This document shows positions 32,856 through 43,186 of a stretch of DNA of 64,000 nucleotides, piece by piece (positions within the stretch are counted from its first letter, which is position 1; each line of letters opens with the position of its first letter). The notes below the pieces were generated by a model. The model was not told the DNA's origin. It did not search any database and saw nothing but the letters and a program-made list of their open reading frames with translations. The translations under genes were made by a program, and so were the position numbers. Source of the stretch: Colletotrichum lupini. Taxonomy: Eukaryota; Ascomycota; Sordariomycetes; Glomerellales; Glomerellaceae. The DNA lies in contig NC_064680.1 of NCBI RefSeq assembly GCF_023278565.1, positions 4,402,001 through 4,466,000 on the forward strand, read 5' to 3'.

Positions 32856-33320
32856 ATGTCCTCCATAGGGACCCCATCCCAAGCAAGCACCAATAGCAAA
32901 TCAACCAGCCCCCGTACCCTCTGGTCCGGCACCCAATCCACCCTCAAACGCATCTTGTCTTCCCACCTCAGCCTCGGCCTCAGCAACCGCACACCTCCCT
33001 CGCTTCTCTCGAGAACAGCCTCTCGATCCGAGCGCGGCAGCGTCGTCCGCTACCTCATCACTTTACCCCCCAAGCCCTCGCGCCCGACGAGTAAGACCGC
33101 AGGATGTCTCTCCCTGCGCTTGTGCCTGCGATGCCGGTGTTGCTGCTTGAACGGGGAGAGCATTCTCGCGATTGCGTGTCCGCCTGTGGCTGTGTACCGC
33201 GGGGCGGCGGGACGGAAGGTCGAGAAGAGGGTTGCGGTTGCGGTTGTGTTGACTATTGTCGGATGGGTTCCTGGAGTGATATGTGAGGAGAATACGAATG
33301 GACGCAGGAGGCCCGAGTAG
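32856..33320 (+). CDS. Pmp3/UPF0057-like small membrane protein with N-terminal extension
   Basis: This is a 154-aa single frame. The C-terminal third (about residues 100-145) reads ILAIACPPVAVYRG, a short basic spacer, then VVLTIVGWVPGVICE. This matches the two-helix Pmp3/UPF0057 (plasma membrane proteolipid 3) pattern, where a first helix with a PP pair is followed by a second with G-x-x-P-G. Pmp3 proteins affect plasma-membrane potential and salt tolerance. They are normally about 50-60 aa, so this one carries roughly 95 extra N-terminal residues. That part is Ser/Thr/Arg-rich and includes a TLWSGTQSTLKRILSSHLSLGLS segment and a Cys-rich patch (CLRCRCCC) just before the first helix. The second helix is weaker than usual. 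Missed introns or a different start are possible. Confidence 0.55.
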   Translation: MSSIGTPSQASTNSKSTSPRTLWSGTQSTLKRILSSHLSLGLSNRTPPSLLSRTASRSERGSVVRYLITLPPKPSRPTSKTAGCLSLRLCLRCRCCCLNGESILAIACPPVAVYRGAAGRKVEKRVAVAVVLTIVGWVPGVICEENTNGRRRPE

Positions 33321-33988
33321 GGAGGCTAGATTTTGCTGACCAAGTGGGTGTAGATGCCCTTTTGAGCGCTCCTGAGAAGCCAACGTCGCCATATTACTGG
33401 CATACGAGCGAGAGGTCCAGCTCGGCTGTGGTGAAGCGTCCGAGGAGACGAAAATCGACGATGCCGTCCGAAAAGCAAGTCAAACGGGTCGTCTGAGATG
33501 CGAAATAGGATTGTCAATACAGGAGGGCCAGATTTTAGCACCATCCTTATTCCTCCAAATCACACGCGCAAGCAGGGGACTATTCAGAAGCAAAGGAACA
33601 GCATATGGGAGAGAAGACGAGGCTTGTATTGTTTCAAAGTCTAGTTCTATCATAAATCGCGTTACTCCTATACACCCTGTCTTCATCTCTTACAAGGTCC
33701 TACAGAAGGGCTGGATTTTTTCCTTTCACGTCCAGGCTTTTCTACAAGAAGATTCCTGACGTGACATTAGATATACATTTTTACATACGCCCGCCCAAAT
33801 AGGCGACGTACGAGCCCCCCATCCGTCCCGGTTTGTGCGATTTCGCTCAAGGATTCGCGGACGGCGAGAAGGGGGGCTTCGATATTGATACACGGGTGGC
33901 ACTTGTGTGCCATGGTTTTGTCACCATGTTTCCGGATGCAAATATTCTCTCCCAAAAAGAAAGTGGGGGAAAGTTCTTGATCAGTGGC
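33321..33988. other. Convergent intergenic region
   Basis: I see no gene. It lies between the Pmp3-like gene and the 3' end of MEF1. Confidence 0.5.
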
Positions 33989-36438
33989 TTATTTGGTGCG
34001 CTTGGCCTCCAACTCCTTCTGGTAGTTGGCGCAGAGCTCCTTTCTGTAGAGGTTGTTAGTAATCATTAACCGGAGTAATGTCAAGAGGGGTCAACGTACT
34101 GAAGGTGAGGAGGTGCCGCGGCGTAGTGGCTAAACTCCATACCGAACTCGCCCTTGCCCTGGGTGGCAGCGCGGAGCTGAGAACTGAAGCCGAACATGGC
34201 GTTGAGACTGCAGTCGGCGATGAGGGTAAAATCCTCGGTGCCGACCTCAGTGTCGTGGATGGTAGCATTGCGCTTGTTCATGAGCATGATGATGTTACCC
34301 TGGAACTCGTTGGGCGCGGTGATGGTGGTCTTCATGAGGGGCTCGAGGACCTGGCCGCCGGCGTCGTCAAAGGCCTTGCGGAAGGCCATTTGCGTGGCGA
34401 GGTTGAAGGCGAAATCGGACGAATCCGTGACGTGGGTGGAGCCGTCGTTGACAATCATCTTTGTGCCGATAACCTTGTGGCCGAGGAGAGGACCCTTGAG
34501 GGCGGCCTCTTCGAAGCCCTTGGAGCAGGCGGTGAGGTACTTGTCCGGGATGGTGCCGCCGACGACCTGGGTCTCGAAGAAGTTGGCCTCCGGGTCGTCG
34601 TGGGGCTCGATCCAGCCGGCGACGCGGGCGTAGTCTCCGGGACCGCCGGATTGTCTGCGGAGGAGGAAGTCGTACTCTGTCTTGCGGGAGACGGTCTCGC
34701 GGTAGGCGACGCGGGGCTTTCCGGTTTCGCAGTCGACCTTGTACTCGCGGCGGAGGCGCTCGACGTAGATTTCGAGGTGGAGCTCGCCCATGCCGGAGAT
34801 GATGGTCTCCTCGGACTCCTCGTCGACGTGCAGACGGAAGGTAGGGTCCTCACGCTGGAAGCGGTTCATGGCCTTGGAGAAGTTGTCGGCGTCGCTAGTG
34901 CGCTTGGGCTTGATGGAGAGGGACATGACGGCGTCGGGGACGAACATGGAGGACATGGTGTAGGGGAGGCCACCGTCGGTGAAGGTGTCGCCCGAGGCGC
35001 AGTCGACGCCGAAGACGGCGCAGATCTCGCCGGCGCCGACCTCGTTGACGTCCTCCATCTCGTTGGAGTGCATGCGGACGATGCGGGGGATGCGGACCTT
35101 CTTGTCGGTGCGGGAGTTGAAGAGGTAGGTGCCCTTGCGGAGCTTGCCCTGGTAGACGCGGATGTAGGTGAGCTGGCCGTAGTTGTTCTCCTCGAGCTTG
35201 AAGGCGAGGCCGACAAAGGGGAGCGAGTTGTAGGGGACGAGCTTGACGGTGGCCTCGTCGCGCTTCTTGTCGAGGGCCTTGTTCTCGACCTCGGACGGGT
35301 TGGGCAGGTAGTCGCAGACGGCGTCCAGGACGGTCTGGATGCCCTTGTCGGCGAGAGCGGAACCCATCATGACGGGGGAGAACTTGAGGGCGATGGTGGA
35401 GCGGCGAATGGCGGCCTTGATCTGGGCGTTGGTGGGCGTTTGTTCCTCGAGGTAGAGCTCCGTCATTTCGTCGTCGACGTCGGCCAGCTTCTCAATGAGC
35501 TCCTGGCGCTTCTCCTCGACGAGGTCCTTGTAGCCTCCGGGGAGGACGTCAGTGGTGCGGACGACGGTGCCACGGGGGCCCTCAAAGTAGTGTGCCTTGC
35601 GCTCAATCAGGTCGATAACGCCCTCGAACTCGTTCTCGGCGCCAATGGGGATCTGGATGGCGGCTGCGGGAATCTTGAGCTTGGTGTTGATCTGCTCGAC
35701 GGCCTTCCAGGGGTTGGCACCCATGCGGTCCATCTTGTTCACGAAACTGATGCGGGGGACGTTGTAGCGCTTCATCTGACGGTCGACGGTGATGGTCTGG
35801 GACTGGACGCCGCTGACGGCGCAGAGAATCATGACGGCACCGTCGAGGACGCGGAGCGCGCGCTCGACTTCGATGGTGAAGTCAATATGGCCGGGTGTAT
35901 CGATGATGTTGATGTGGTAGGTTTCCTCTTTTCCTTCTTCCGTCTTCTTCCAGTCGGCGAAGGTAGCAGCCGACTGGATGGTGATGCCCTTTTCTCTCTC
36001 GAGATCCATAGAGTCCATCTTGGCGCCTACAGAGTCCTTGCCGCGGACCTCGTGGATGGCCTTGATGCGGCCCGAGTAGAAGAGCACGCGCTCGGTGACG
36101 GTCGTCTTTCCGCTGTCAATGTGGGCGGCGATACCAATGTTGCGCACGCGCGACAGGCGCTTGGCCTCCTCGGGGCTCATCTTGGCGGCGACCAGCTCGG
36201 GGGTGAGGGTGGAGGCGTTGTCCTGGGCCATCTTGAGGGCCTCGGCGGCGGCGTCCCTGACCATCGGGGTCGTCGAGAAGGCGCGTACGGAGTTCTTCTT
36301 CCATGCCGTCGTCGTTGTTGTCGAGGACTGCTTCTTTACGCAGGCGGCGAAGCTGCTAAAGTGTCGTGCATCAGCTTGAGGCTTCACGCCTGCAAGCAGA
36401 CCGCCATTCGGCACTCTGACGGCTCGTGGAGCCCTCAT
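33989..36438 (-). CDS. MEF1: Mitochondrial elongation factor G 1
   Basis: This is a GTPase that drives ribosome translocation in mitochondrial translation. There are two exons: 36438-34100 and a 55-nt terminal exon, 34043-33989, after a 56-bp intron (797 aa). The terminal exon encodes [17 protein letters not shown]. The first 60 residues lack acidic residues except near an ADAR segment, and end in RAFSTTPMV, a typical matrix-processing region. GTPase motifs are G1 AHIDSGKT (105-112), switch I with [12 protein letters not shown]3 DTPGH and G4 NKMD. Domain IV carries GGPGDYARV, and domain V ends the protein. The start was chosen at MRAPRAV; an in-frame Met 19 codons upstream (MHIPILPF) is less likely. 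The opposite strand has a long open frame only because of codon bias, so I did not annotate it. Confidence 0.97.
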
Positions 36439-37198
36439 CGTGACCAATGTGTGTGCGGACGAAGAGAAGGGGAAGGGGAGGATGGGAATATGCAATGGGG
36501 AAAGATATTACAGGAAAAGGGAGCCGGGATCCATTCGGGACAAATGGTCTGATACGGGGCTCATCTTTTTTTTTCTTTTTTTTTTTTGGCCTTGCTGTCT
36601 TCCAATTGCCCAGGCGAAGCTTTTTCTTCTTGGGGACGGGAGTGACAGGGATTCCGATTTCGCGCCGTCGCGGAGGCACGTGTTTTCGTGGAGGAGTGGG
36701 TCCTCTGCCCGGCAGTGGACGAATCGCGGCATCGGGATTACTTACGCCGGCCGGTTCAACGGGTAATCGCCGGAAGTGGAGGCCGGAGCATGTCCGTGTG
36801 CTTTACCTAATACTTGTATCTTTATACTAAATCACCATATAGGTAAGTATGTGTGTATTGGCATAATTGTGATGCTCTAGAGTGAGTTGTGGTGCTGACA
36901 TGGCTCCTGGAAAGTACACATCATCATATGATGCAGACCTGGCCGTCAGAGCTTCGAGCATAGGCAAACCTGCGGCACAGCATTTGGGTTCAACTGGAAG
37001 CATCAGACGAGATAGACTCATGAGCGTATTCCGCTCAAAGAGGAGCTTGAAGCTTCATTTTTGTTGACATTCCTCCAAATTAATAAACGCCATCTTGCGC
37101 CCTTGAATGAGATACCCATCTTTTGCAAAAACGCCAATACCTTTCCCAAATTGCCCATCCCTCTATCCAACCAAACGCCCTTGAGTTACACACAAGCC
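36439..37198. other. Intergenic between MEF1 promoter and UstYa-like 3' end
   Basis: I see no gene. A T-rich tract (two T runs split by one C) lies at about 36568-36588. Confidence 0.5.
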
Positions 37199-38219
37199 TC
37201 AAATCCAGTGGTCATCCAAAGCTCGGTTCTTGTCGAGGTAGTCGTACACCTGCTTGTAGTCCTTACAGACGTGCTTCGCATCCCATCCATCGCTGCCGGT
37301 GAACCCAGGCGGGAACGTCGTCTGCGTGCCCTCCAGCGCGACGTCGCCAGCGCACATGATGGCCTATTTCAAGCAAGATTAGTTCCCCATCTACCAGACA
37401 CATCTCCAGAGAGAAACACAAAACAACAGAACATGACTACTCACCTGCCGCAGATACTCAAAGCAATGCTGCAAATGCCACGGCCCCTCCGCGCCCTCGG
37501 TGCCCTCGGGGATATGCGAGTGCATATCGACGTTGGCGCTACCGTTGACGGCCATGCCCGCGTAGCTCTCGAGAATGGCGTACAGGCAGTGGAGCTGGTG
37601 CGTCATTGAGGTCGTGAAGACGGTGCGCGGAGCGAACTCGGGTAACGGGACGGGGAGGTTGTCGTGGGCCTTCGGGTCCTTGACTTCGAGGTAGCCCAGG
37701 CCCTTGGGCACGATGGAGAGCCACTGCTCCTGGAGAGTTGCGTTTGTGAAGAGGGCTTTTGGGTCGTCGGGGACGAAATCTGTTGTTGGGTGGAAGGTTG
37801 TTATTTGCTGGGAGACTGTTGCACATTGTTAGTTTTGGTCTATTTTGTGGGTAGCATTGAGTAAGTAATGGAAGATGTATTGGCGTACATTTAGGTGCGA
37901 ATCCTGTGAGGTCGCCGACTGGCTCGAGACGCTTGTTTGTTGTGCTGATTGTTGAAGTGCCCCTTCTCTCAAGGAGCAGGCCGACGATGACGACCAGAAG
38001 AAAGGTATCGAGCAGCCAGCGCCATCGTCGGAAGAGGTTCCGGGTCTTCGCGCATCGACTCGCTCGTGATGATGGTGAGCATCTGCCGTCTTCAATGTCT
38101 GCCCGCTTCCATGGCTTGCCCTCGTCGCTGAGGAGCGACACGCTGACGTCGGTCATGGCATCGTCGGTGATGTCTGCCTCTCGACGGGCGTCGGAGTAGG
38201 GTGTATTGCTGGGTTTCAT
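37199..38219 (-). CDS. UstYa-family (DUF3328) protein
   Basis: UstYa-like proteins are copper-type oxidases acting in ribosomally made cyclic peptide (RiPP) and other fungal toxin pathways. Exons are 38219-37889, 37815-37445 and 37363-37199, with 73- and 81-bp introns, giving 288 aa. A cytosolic N-terminus of about 70 residues is followed by one membrane segment (WLLDTFLLVVIVGLLLE). The two family signatures are present: HQLHC near residue 183 and WHLQHCFEYLRQ near 230, followed by AIMCAGDVALEG. Active family members usually carry HxxHC twice, and both copies are intact here (HQLHC, HLQHC). No second UstY gene, P450, peptidase or RiPP precursor is visible in this window, so it is an isolated copy and its substrate is unknown. 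Confidence 0.92.
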
Positions 38220-40869
38220 AGCGCCAGCTCTGGTTCTCGGGGGATTGGTGACAAGAAAGGGGATTATACGATATTCAAACGAGTAGATGGCAGGTAAATA
38301 TGATCTTCCCGATGACTCGGGGTTTGCAATGTCAAGGACTATGTACAGCATCTGACCAGCAGAATGTCACGTCTCCGAGTGCCTCAGCCTACGTTGCTAA
38401 CTATGGGAAGGGGGCGACTGTGCGACCTCACCCGCCGCCCTTGCATTCTGTGTTTTGAAACACCACACACATCTGGGAGCCCTGGGTTGGTGTCGAGGAG
38501 GGCGCCGGCGCATGCCTCATTGAGTGGTTGCGCGGCGCGTTGGATGATTTGAAAGGAGCTCCGACACTTTGTGTATGAAGTGAGCGGAGCGCGGGAGGAT
38601 GTTTGGGACCGTGCAGGGCTGCAGGCTGCGTCTTTCATCAGTCGGGGTGGTCAGGTTCGGGGTCGGGGGGTTTCCCAAGGGACGGGGGATCGTTTATGGG
38701 TGGTTGTTTGTATGGCGCATTCGTCATCTTCGATTGTTTTGTCACTTCGAAACCTTGAAGCCGTATTGAAAGCGAGGTTTCGGTGTGCAAGTGGGATGTC
38801 GTCAAGGTTTTGACGAATTGACCACTCTTGACCCCTTTCGGTGAGAGTTTCTGTCAACACCAGCAAACATTTCAATCAGCCAAAGTCAGGCTTACATCGC
38901 ACGACTAATTATTTCCACCATTCCTGGGCGCAGATATCTAGAGTATCGGTTGCCGAAAGAACACGCACAGCAGAATTTGAAGGGACCTTGAAGTTTTGGT
39001 GGCTAAATCTCACTTGCAATGTACTTTGAGAATGCATTCAGAGACCCATCCATGGCGGCAATTGGCAAAGCTCATCTACACCATTCAAAAAAGGGGGAGC
39101 GCAAGGTAACAAAACGAAAGACGGGCAAAAGATGCATTATTATATCGAGTAAAAACGGCAAAATGATAACTGTGAGATTCGAACTCACGCCTCTTGCGAG
39201 ACCAGAATGCTCATCCGTTGGACGGATGAAGCTTTTGAAGCTTGAGTCTGGCGCCTTAGACCGCTCGGCCAAGTTACCTGTTGATGATTCAGCCGAATAC
39301 AATGCTGAATAAGTAGCTAGCGGTGTAACTGCGGCTACCCGTGCTTTCCGTGTGTGGCGCAAAACCTAAGCCGCTCGCAGAAATAAGCTCTTGTTTGACT
39401 TTCGGGATCGACAAACTCTCGTCCCATCAATACTATTCCCGACGTTATTCACATCATCATCCCATCACAAGAAGCGACCTTCATTGAGTATCTGAATATG
39501 TAAACCTTTCCTCACCAATCCCAACATCTGATGCTGAACGCCCTTATCTCGGATATAAATTCGATCCTGGATTGAAGATATCGGAGTGGATCACCGGCCT
39601 CGGCGATCGCGCAAGCGCCGAGATGGATCAAGGGAAAGAAAAAAAGTCTGAACCCTGACTCTCGAATCTGACAGGAATCGGGCCGCTATCGGGGTCGACC
39701 AAAATCATTCCACTTTCCTCTTGGTATCGACGTATCGTGGACTCGTGGAGCACAGAGCCCCCCGGTGGGATTCAGAACAGCGGAGACGGCTCCAGAGCGG
39801 GAGTTGATGTCGGCAATCTCAGTCTTTCTGTGTTGTTGTGATTTGCATCTGTTGATGCTTTTCTTCTCTTTCCAATAGTCTATCTGAGTTCATATTCAGC
39901 AGGTCTGGACGAACATGTTGCTTCTCATATCGGTGACAACAGCATCATTCACCAAATACAACCGTCCAGCGACGAGTCTATACCATCTCAGAACATCAGC
40001 ACCATGCACAACTACCGCATCCTTGGACTCCAATGACCTTACCGGCGTCAACATGAACAGCAAAGCAACGCTTGATGAGCTGTCCCGTCACAAGCGCCCT
40101 GTCGCCAACTAGCAGTCTAGTGTTGGCCGGGCTCATCCGTTCGGCACCACGCGCCGATTCCACCTACCACCACTTCCCGCCTGCCTGCCGCCCTATCGGG
40201 ACCCCAGTGGCGGCGGAGCCCTTTGATAATCCTTTTTTCTCTGCATGGAAGTCTTCTCCTTTTTTCCTGTCGGCACCCTTCCACTCTGGACCCAACACCA
40301 AGGATGGTGTACGAAAGAGTGGACCTCGGTGGTGCAATGAGCGGTCTCCATTTTCAGCCTCTTTCGAGCCAAGTTTATATCCGGTCAAGGGGTCTTGTCT
40401 GGTCTGACTATGGTCTAGTTCCGCTTGTGACTGTCCGCCACGCAGCTCTCTCGCATTCACTCTTTTACTCCTTTTTGCCGTCACTGCTACCCGATGGGAT
40501 TCTTAATCCATACCGCATGGTTTCTTCCTTCTTCTTGGTACTGCTTATTCTATATTTGAGTTTCTCGGCTTGGAACGACCATAAGGCCATCTTCGGCGAT
40601 TTCCCACCATCCATGATCGCTTGATGCAAGGGCTTACACTCATACTTAATGTCTAATCTATCCTGAAAGACGCTCTCCTTCACACTCGTGTCGTAATAGT
40701 GCGCCGCAAATTGTAGACCAAAGATCGCCACCCAACGTTGCAACAACAAGTCGGCCCGCCAAGAAGTACTTGAGCAACCTCTCTCATCAAACCAAGGATA
40801 TCAAGCAAGACACACCTACTCGTCTGAACAGCAACAAACAAAACAGACACAATACAGATCACACCCACA
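38220..40869. other. Intergenic region containing one tRNA gene
   Basis: I see no protein gene. The only functional unit found is tRNA-Leu(CAA) at 39164-39278. The last 60 bp before the transporter start at 40870 are CA-rich, as in leaders. Confidence 0.5.
39164..39278 (-). tRNA. tRNA-Leu(CAA) with intron
   Basis: The minus-strand sequence folds as a type II tRNA. The acceptor arm is GGTAACT with AGTTATC plus an A discriminator. The D arm begins TGGCCGAGCGG (A box). The anticodon stem is CCAGA/TCTGG with loop CTCAAG/T, giving anticodon CAA. The long variable arm is GTCTCGCAAGAGGC, and the T arm has a GAGTTCGAATCTC B box. A 33-nt intron follows the base after the anticodon, as in other eukaryotic tRNA-Leu(CAA) genes. 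The intron contains a perfect 6-bp hairpin, CATCCG/CGGATG. The mature tRNA would be about 82 nt before CCA addition. Confidence 0.95.
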
Positions 40870-42246
40870 ATGACCGTCCGAGACACAGACACCACAACCG
40901 AAAAGTCCGACTCCGGCCCGGACCTTCGCTCAACAACCCCCTCCGAAACAACCCTCACACCCGCAGCCCCCGCCGACCCGGAACCCCAAGCAACCCTCGC
41001 AGCGGGCGCCGAACCCCTGACAACATCCACCCCGGGCCCCGTCCCAGACGGCGGCCTCGAAGCCTGGATCCAAGTCCTCGGCTCCTGGGTCATCCTCGCC
41101 GACACCTGGGGCCTCGTCAACACGTTCGGCGTCTACCAGACCTACTACGAACGCACCCTCCCCGGCGTCACCCCCTCCGCCATCTCCTGGATCGGGTCCC
41201 TCCAGGGCGCCTTGCTGATGATGGTCGGCCCCATCTCGGGTCCCTTGTACGACGCAGGCTACTTCCGCGAGCTCCTCTGGGCGGGCATCACCCTCATCAT
41301 CCTCGGCATGTTCATGACCTCCCTCTGCACAACCTACTGGCAGGTCCTCCTCGCGCAGGGCGTCTGCGTAGGTCTAGGCTGCGGACTCGTCTTCCTCCCC
41401 TCCACCGCGATCCTGAGTCAGTACTTCCACCGCCGCCGCGCCCTCGTCATCGGCCTCGCGGCGACGGGCTCCCCGATCGCGGGAATGTGCTTCCCCATCC
41501 TCTTCGGCCACCTCGAGCCCCGCATCGGCTTCGGCTGGGCCACGCGCATCATGGCCTTTATCCTCCTGGGATTGTCCGTCATCCCCGCCGTGAGCATGCA
41601 CACCCGCCTCCCGCCATCGGGCCACAAGCGCTCCCTCGTCGACCGCACCGCGCTCCGTGACCCGGCCTTCATGCTCGTCATGGCGGGTTCGTTCGTCGGG
41701 TTCCTGGCCATGTACGTGCCGTACTTCTACATCCAGCTCTTCGCCGTCAGCCACGATATTGGTCCCGCAAACTTTTCGTCATACTTTGTCACGCTGCTGA
41801 GCGCGGGGAGCATCCCGGGCCGCGTGATCCCGAATTACCTCGCGGACAAGGTCGGCGCGTTGTACATGCAGATCTCCGTCGCCGCGGGCTCAGCCGTGCT
41901 CATGTTTGCGTGGCTCGGCATCCGCAACATGGCGGGTCTCGCCGTGTTTGCGATCCTGTATGGGTTGTTCTCCGGAGGCATGGTGAGCATTTCGCCGACG
42001 GTGATTGTGAGCTTGTCGCCTGACCTCGGGCGCGTCGGCACGCGCATGGGCATGATTAACTTTGTGGCGGGTATCGCCATCTTGATCGGTACACCGATTG
42101 CCGGTGCCATCTTGGGTGACTACAGCGGTGTTGCGTGGCAGTCCATGATCGGGTATGGGGCGGCGGCGTTGACGGTTGGGTCGATGGTGCTTACCGCGGC
42201 AAAGATCTTTCAGTTGAAGGGGGAGAGGAGGGATCTGAAGGCTTGA
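40870..42246 (+). CDS. MFS transporter, monocarboxylate-porter-like
   Basis: This is a 458-aa, single-exon carrier of the major facilitator superfamily with twelve hydrophobic segments. A hydrophilic N-terminus of about 60 residues precedes PDGGLEAWIQVLGSWV, the opening motif of the fungal monocarboxylate-porter (MCH) group. It continues with FGVYQTYYE, SWIGSLQGALL and GPLYDAGYFRELL. The second half carries GSIPGRVIPNYLADKVG and GLFSGGMVSISPTVIVSLSP. Members move monocarboxylates, riboflavin or secondary metabolites across the plasma membrane, and the substrate here cannot be read. The gene is convergent with the sulfotransferase-like gene, and the 3' ends are only 118 bp apart. Confidence 0.93.
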   Translation: MTVRDTDTTTEKSDSGPDLRSTTPSETTLTPAAPADPEPQATLAAGAEPLTTSTPGPVPDGGLEAWIQVLGSWVILADTWGLVNTFGVYQTYYERTLPGVTPSAISWIGSLQGALLMMVGPISGPLYDAGYFRELLWAGITLIILGMFMTSLCTTYWQVLLAQGVCVGLGCGLVFLPSTAILSQYFHRRRALVIGLAATGSPIAGMCFPILFGHLEPRIGFGWATRIMAFILLGLSVIPAVSMHTRLPPSGHKRSLVDRTALRDPAFMLVMAGSFVGFLAMYVPYFYIQLFAVSHDIGPANFSSYFVTLLSAGSIPGRVIPNYLADKVGALYMQISVAAGSAVLMFAWLGIRNMAGLAVFAILYGLFSGGMVSISPTVIVSLSPDLGRVGTRMGMINFVAGIAILIGTPIAGAILGDYSGVAWQSMIGYGAAALTVGSMVLTAAKIFQLKGERRDLKA

Positions 42247-42364
42247 GAGTCGTTGATGATGGTTGATGAGGTACAGATGGATAGATTTCTTGTAGTTGGA
42301 CTATATACCCCTTTGCGAATAGATGAGATTTGTTGAATTCTGGTCGTTAACTTCTTCTCAATAC

Positions 42365-43186
42365 TCACCTTGTGCACCACCACCCACAACCTACAGCCGC
42401 AACGCTCCCGAACACCACAACCCATCTCACCAACCCTTTGATAATCTGCTCCTTCGCAAACTTATCAATCGCATCTCCATCGTTCACCCTAGGAAACGGC
42501 ACACCAGGCACCGGCCTCCCCAAAGCCTCACACAACGGCCCCCACCCGTCCTTAACATCATAAAACACCAACCTCTCCTCGTCCACAACCCTCCTGACCC
42601 AAGCCTGATGCAAATCCCACACCCGTCGCGTAGGCAGCACCCCATCCCCTTCTTGTTCCGGGGGAAATAACTCCCCCCACCGACCGTTGGGAATAGCATC
42701 AATATACTGCGGAAACCACCTCATCGTAGGCAGCCAAAACAGCGCAAACGACAGAAAAGCCTGCAGGCTCCGCTCTCCCGTCTGTCGAATACTCCGCACC
42801 CACGCCTCCGGATCGCGAACGGTGCAGATGACCAGGGCGTCGGGGTGCAGCGCGGCGAGTTCCTCGGTGAAGAGCATTCCGGGGACGTCGACGACTGCCG
42901 CGTAGCCGTCGCGGAAGTGTGTGGTCAGGGTGTCGAGGACGACCTTCTCGTCGGCGGCGGTACGGATGGGCGTGTGGGATAGGCAGGTTATCCAGGAGCG
43001 GATCTCGGATTCCGGGCCGTGGGTGAGTTGGGTGCCGCCGTGGTGGACGGGGCCACCGGCCCCGTCGTCTTCGGAGAGGAGGATTTCGAGGGCTTTGGCA
43101 AGGGAGGCGGTTCCGGTGCGGGGAAGGCCCGCGCCGATGACTTGGAGGCGGGTGCCGGGTTTTGGTTTGGAGGCTTCCTGGCCCAT
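42365..43186 (-). CDS. P-loop sulfotransferase-like protein
   Basis: This is a 273-aa single-exon protein of the fungal sulfotransferase-like P-loop family, often misnamed NAD-dependent epimerase. After a short basic start comes the phosphate-binding segment VIGAGLPRTGTASLAKALE, which resembles the PAPS 5'-phosphosulfate loop. VVDVPGMLFTEELAALHPDALVICTVRDPEAWVRSI matches the strand with the conserved TVRDPE...W and Ser/Arg for the 3'-phosphate. The C-terminal VPFPRVND block is also typical. The protein ends in a hydrophobic segment (GLVRWVVVFGSVAAVGCGWW) that may anchor it in a membrane. The true activity of these fungal proteins is largely untested. Confidence 0.88.
   Translation of the reverse strand: MGQEASKPKPGTRLQVIGAGLPRTGTASLAKALEILLSEDDGAGGPVHHGGTQLTHGPESEIRSWITCLSHTPIRTAADEKVVLDTLTTHFRDGYAAVVDVPGMLFTEELAALHPDALVICTVRDPEAWVRSIRQTGERSLQAFLSFALFWLPTMRWFPQYIDAIPNGRWGELFPPEQEGDGVLPTRRVWDLHQAWVRRVVDEERLVFYDVKDGWGPLCEALGRPVPGVPFPRVNDGDAIDKFAKEQIIKGLVRWVVVFGSVAAVGCGWWCTR

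Noticed and set aside
34078..36552. 824-codon open frame on the plus strand opposite MEF1
   Set aside because: It is an exact antisense shadow of the EF-G exon. The Val/Gly/Leu/Asp-heavy composition comes from GC-biased third positions of the real gene, and no domain is visible.
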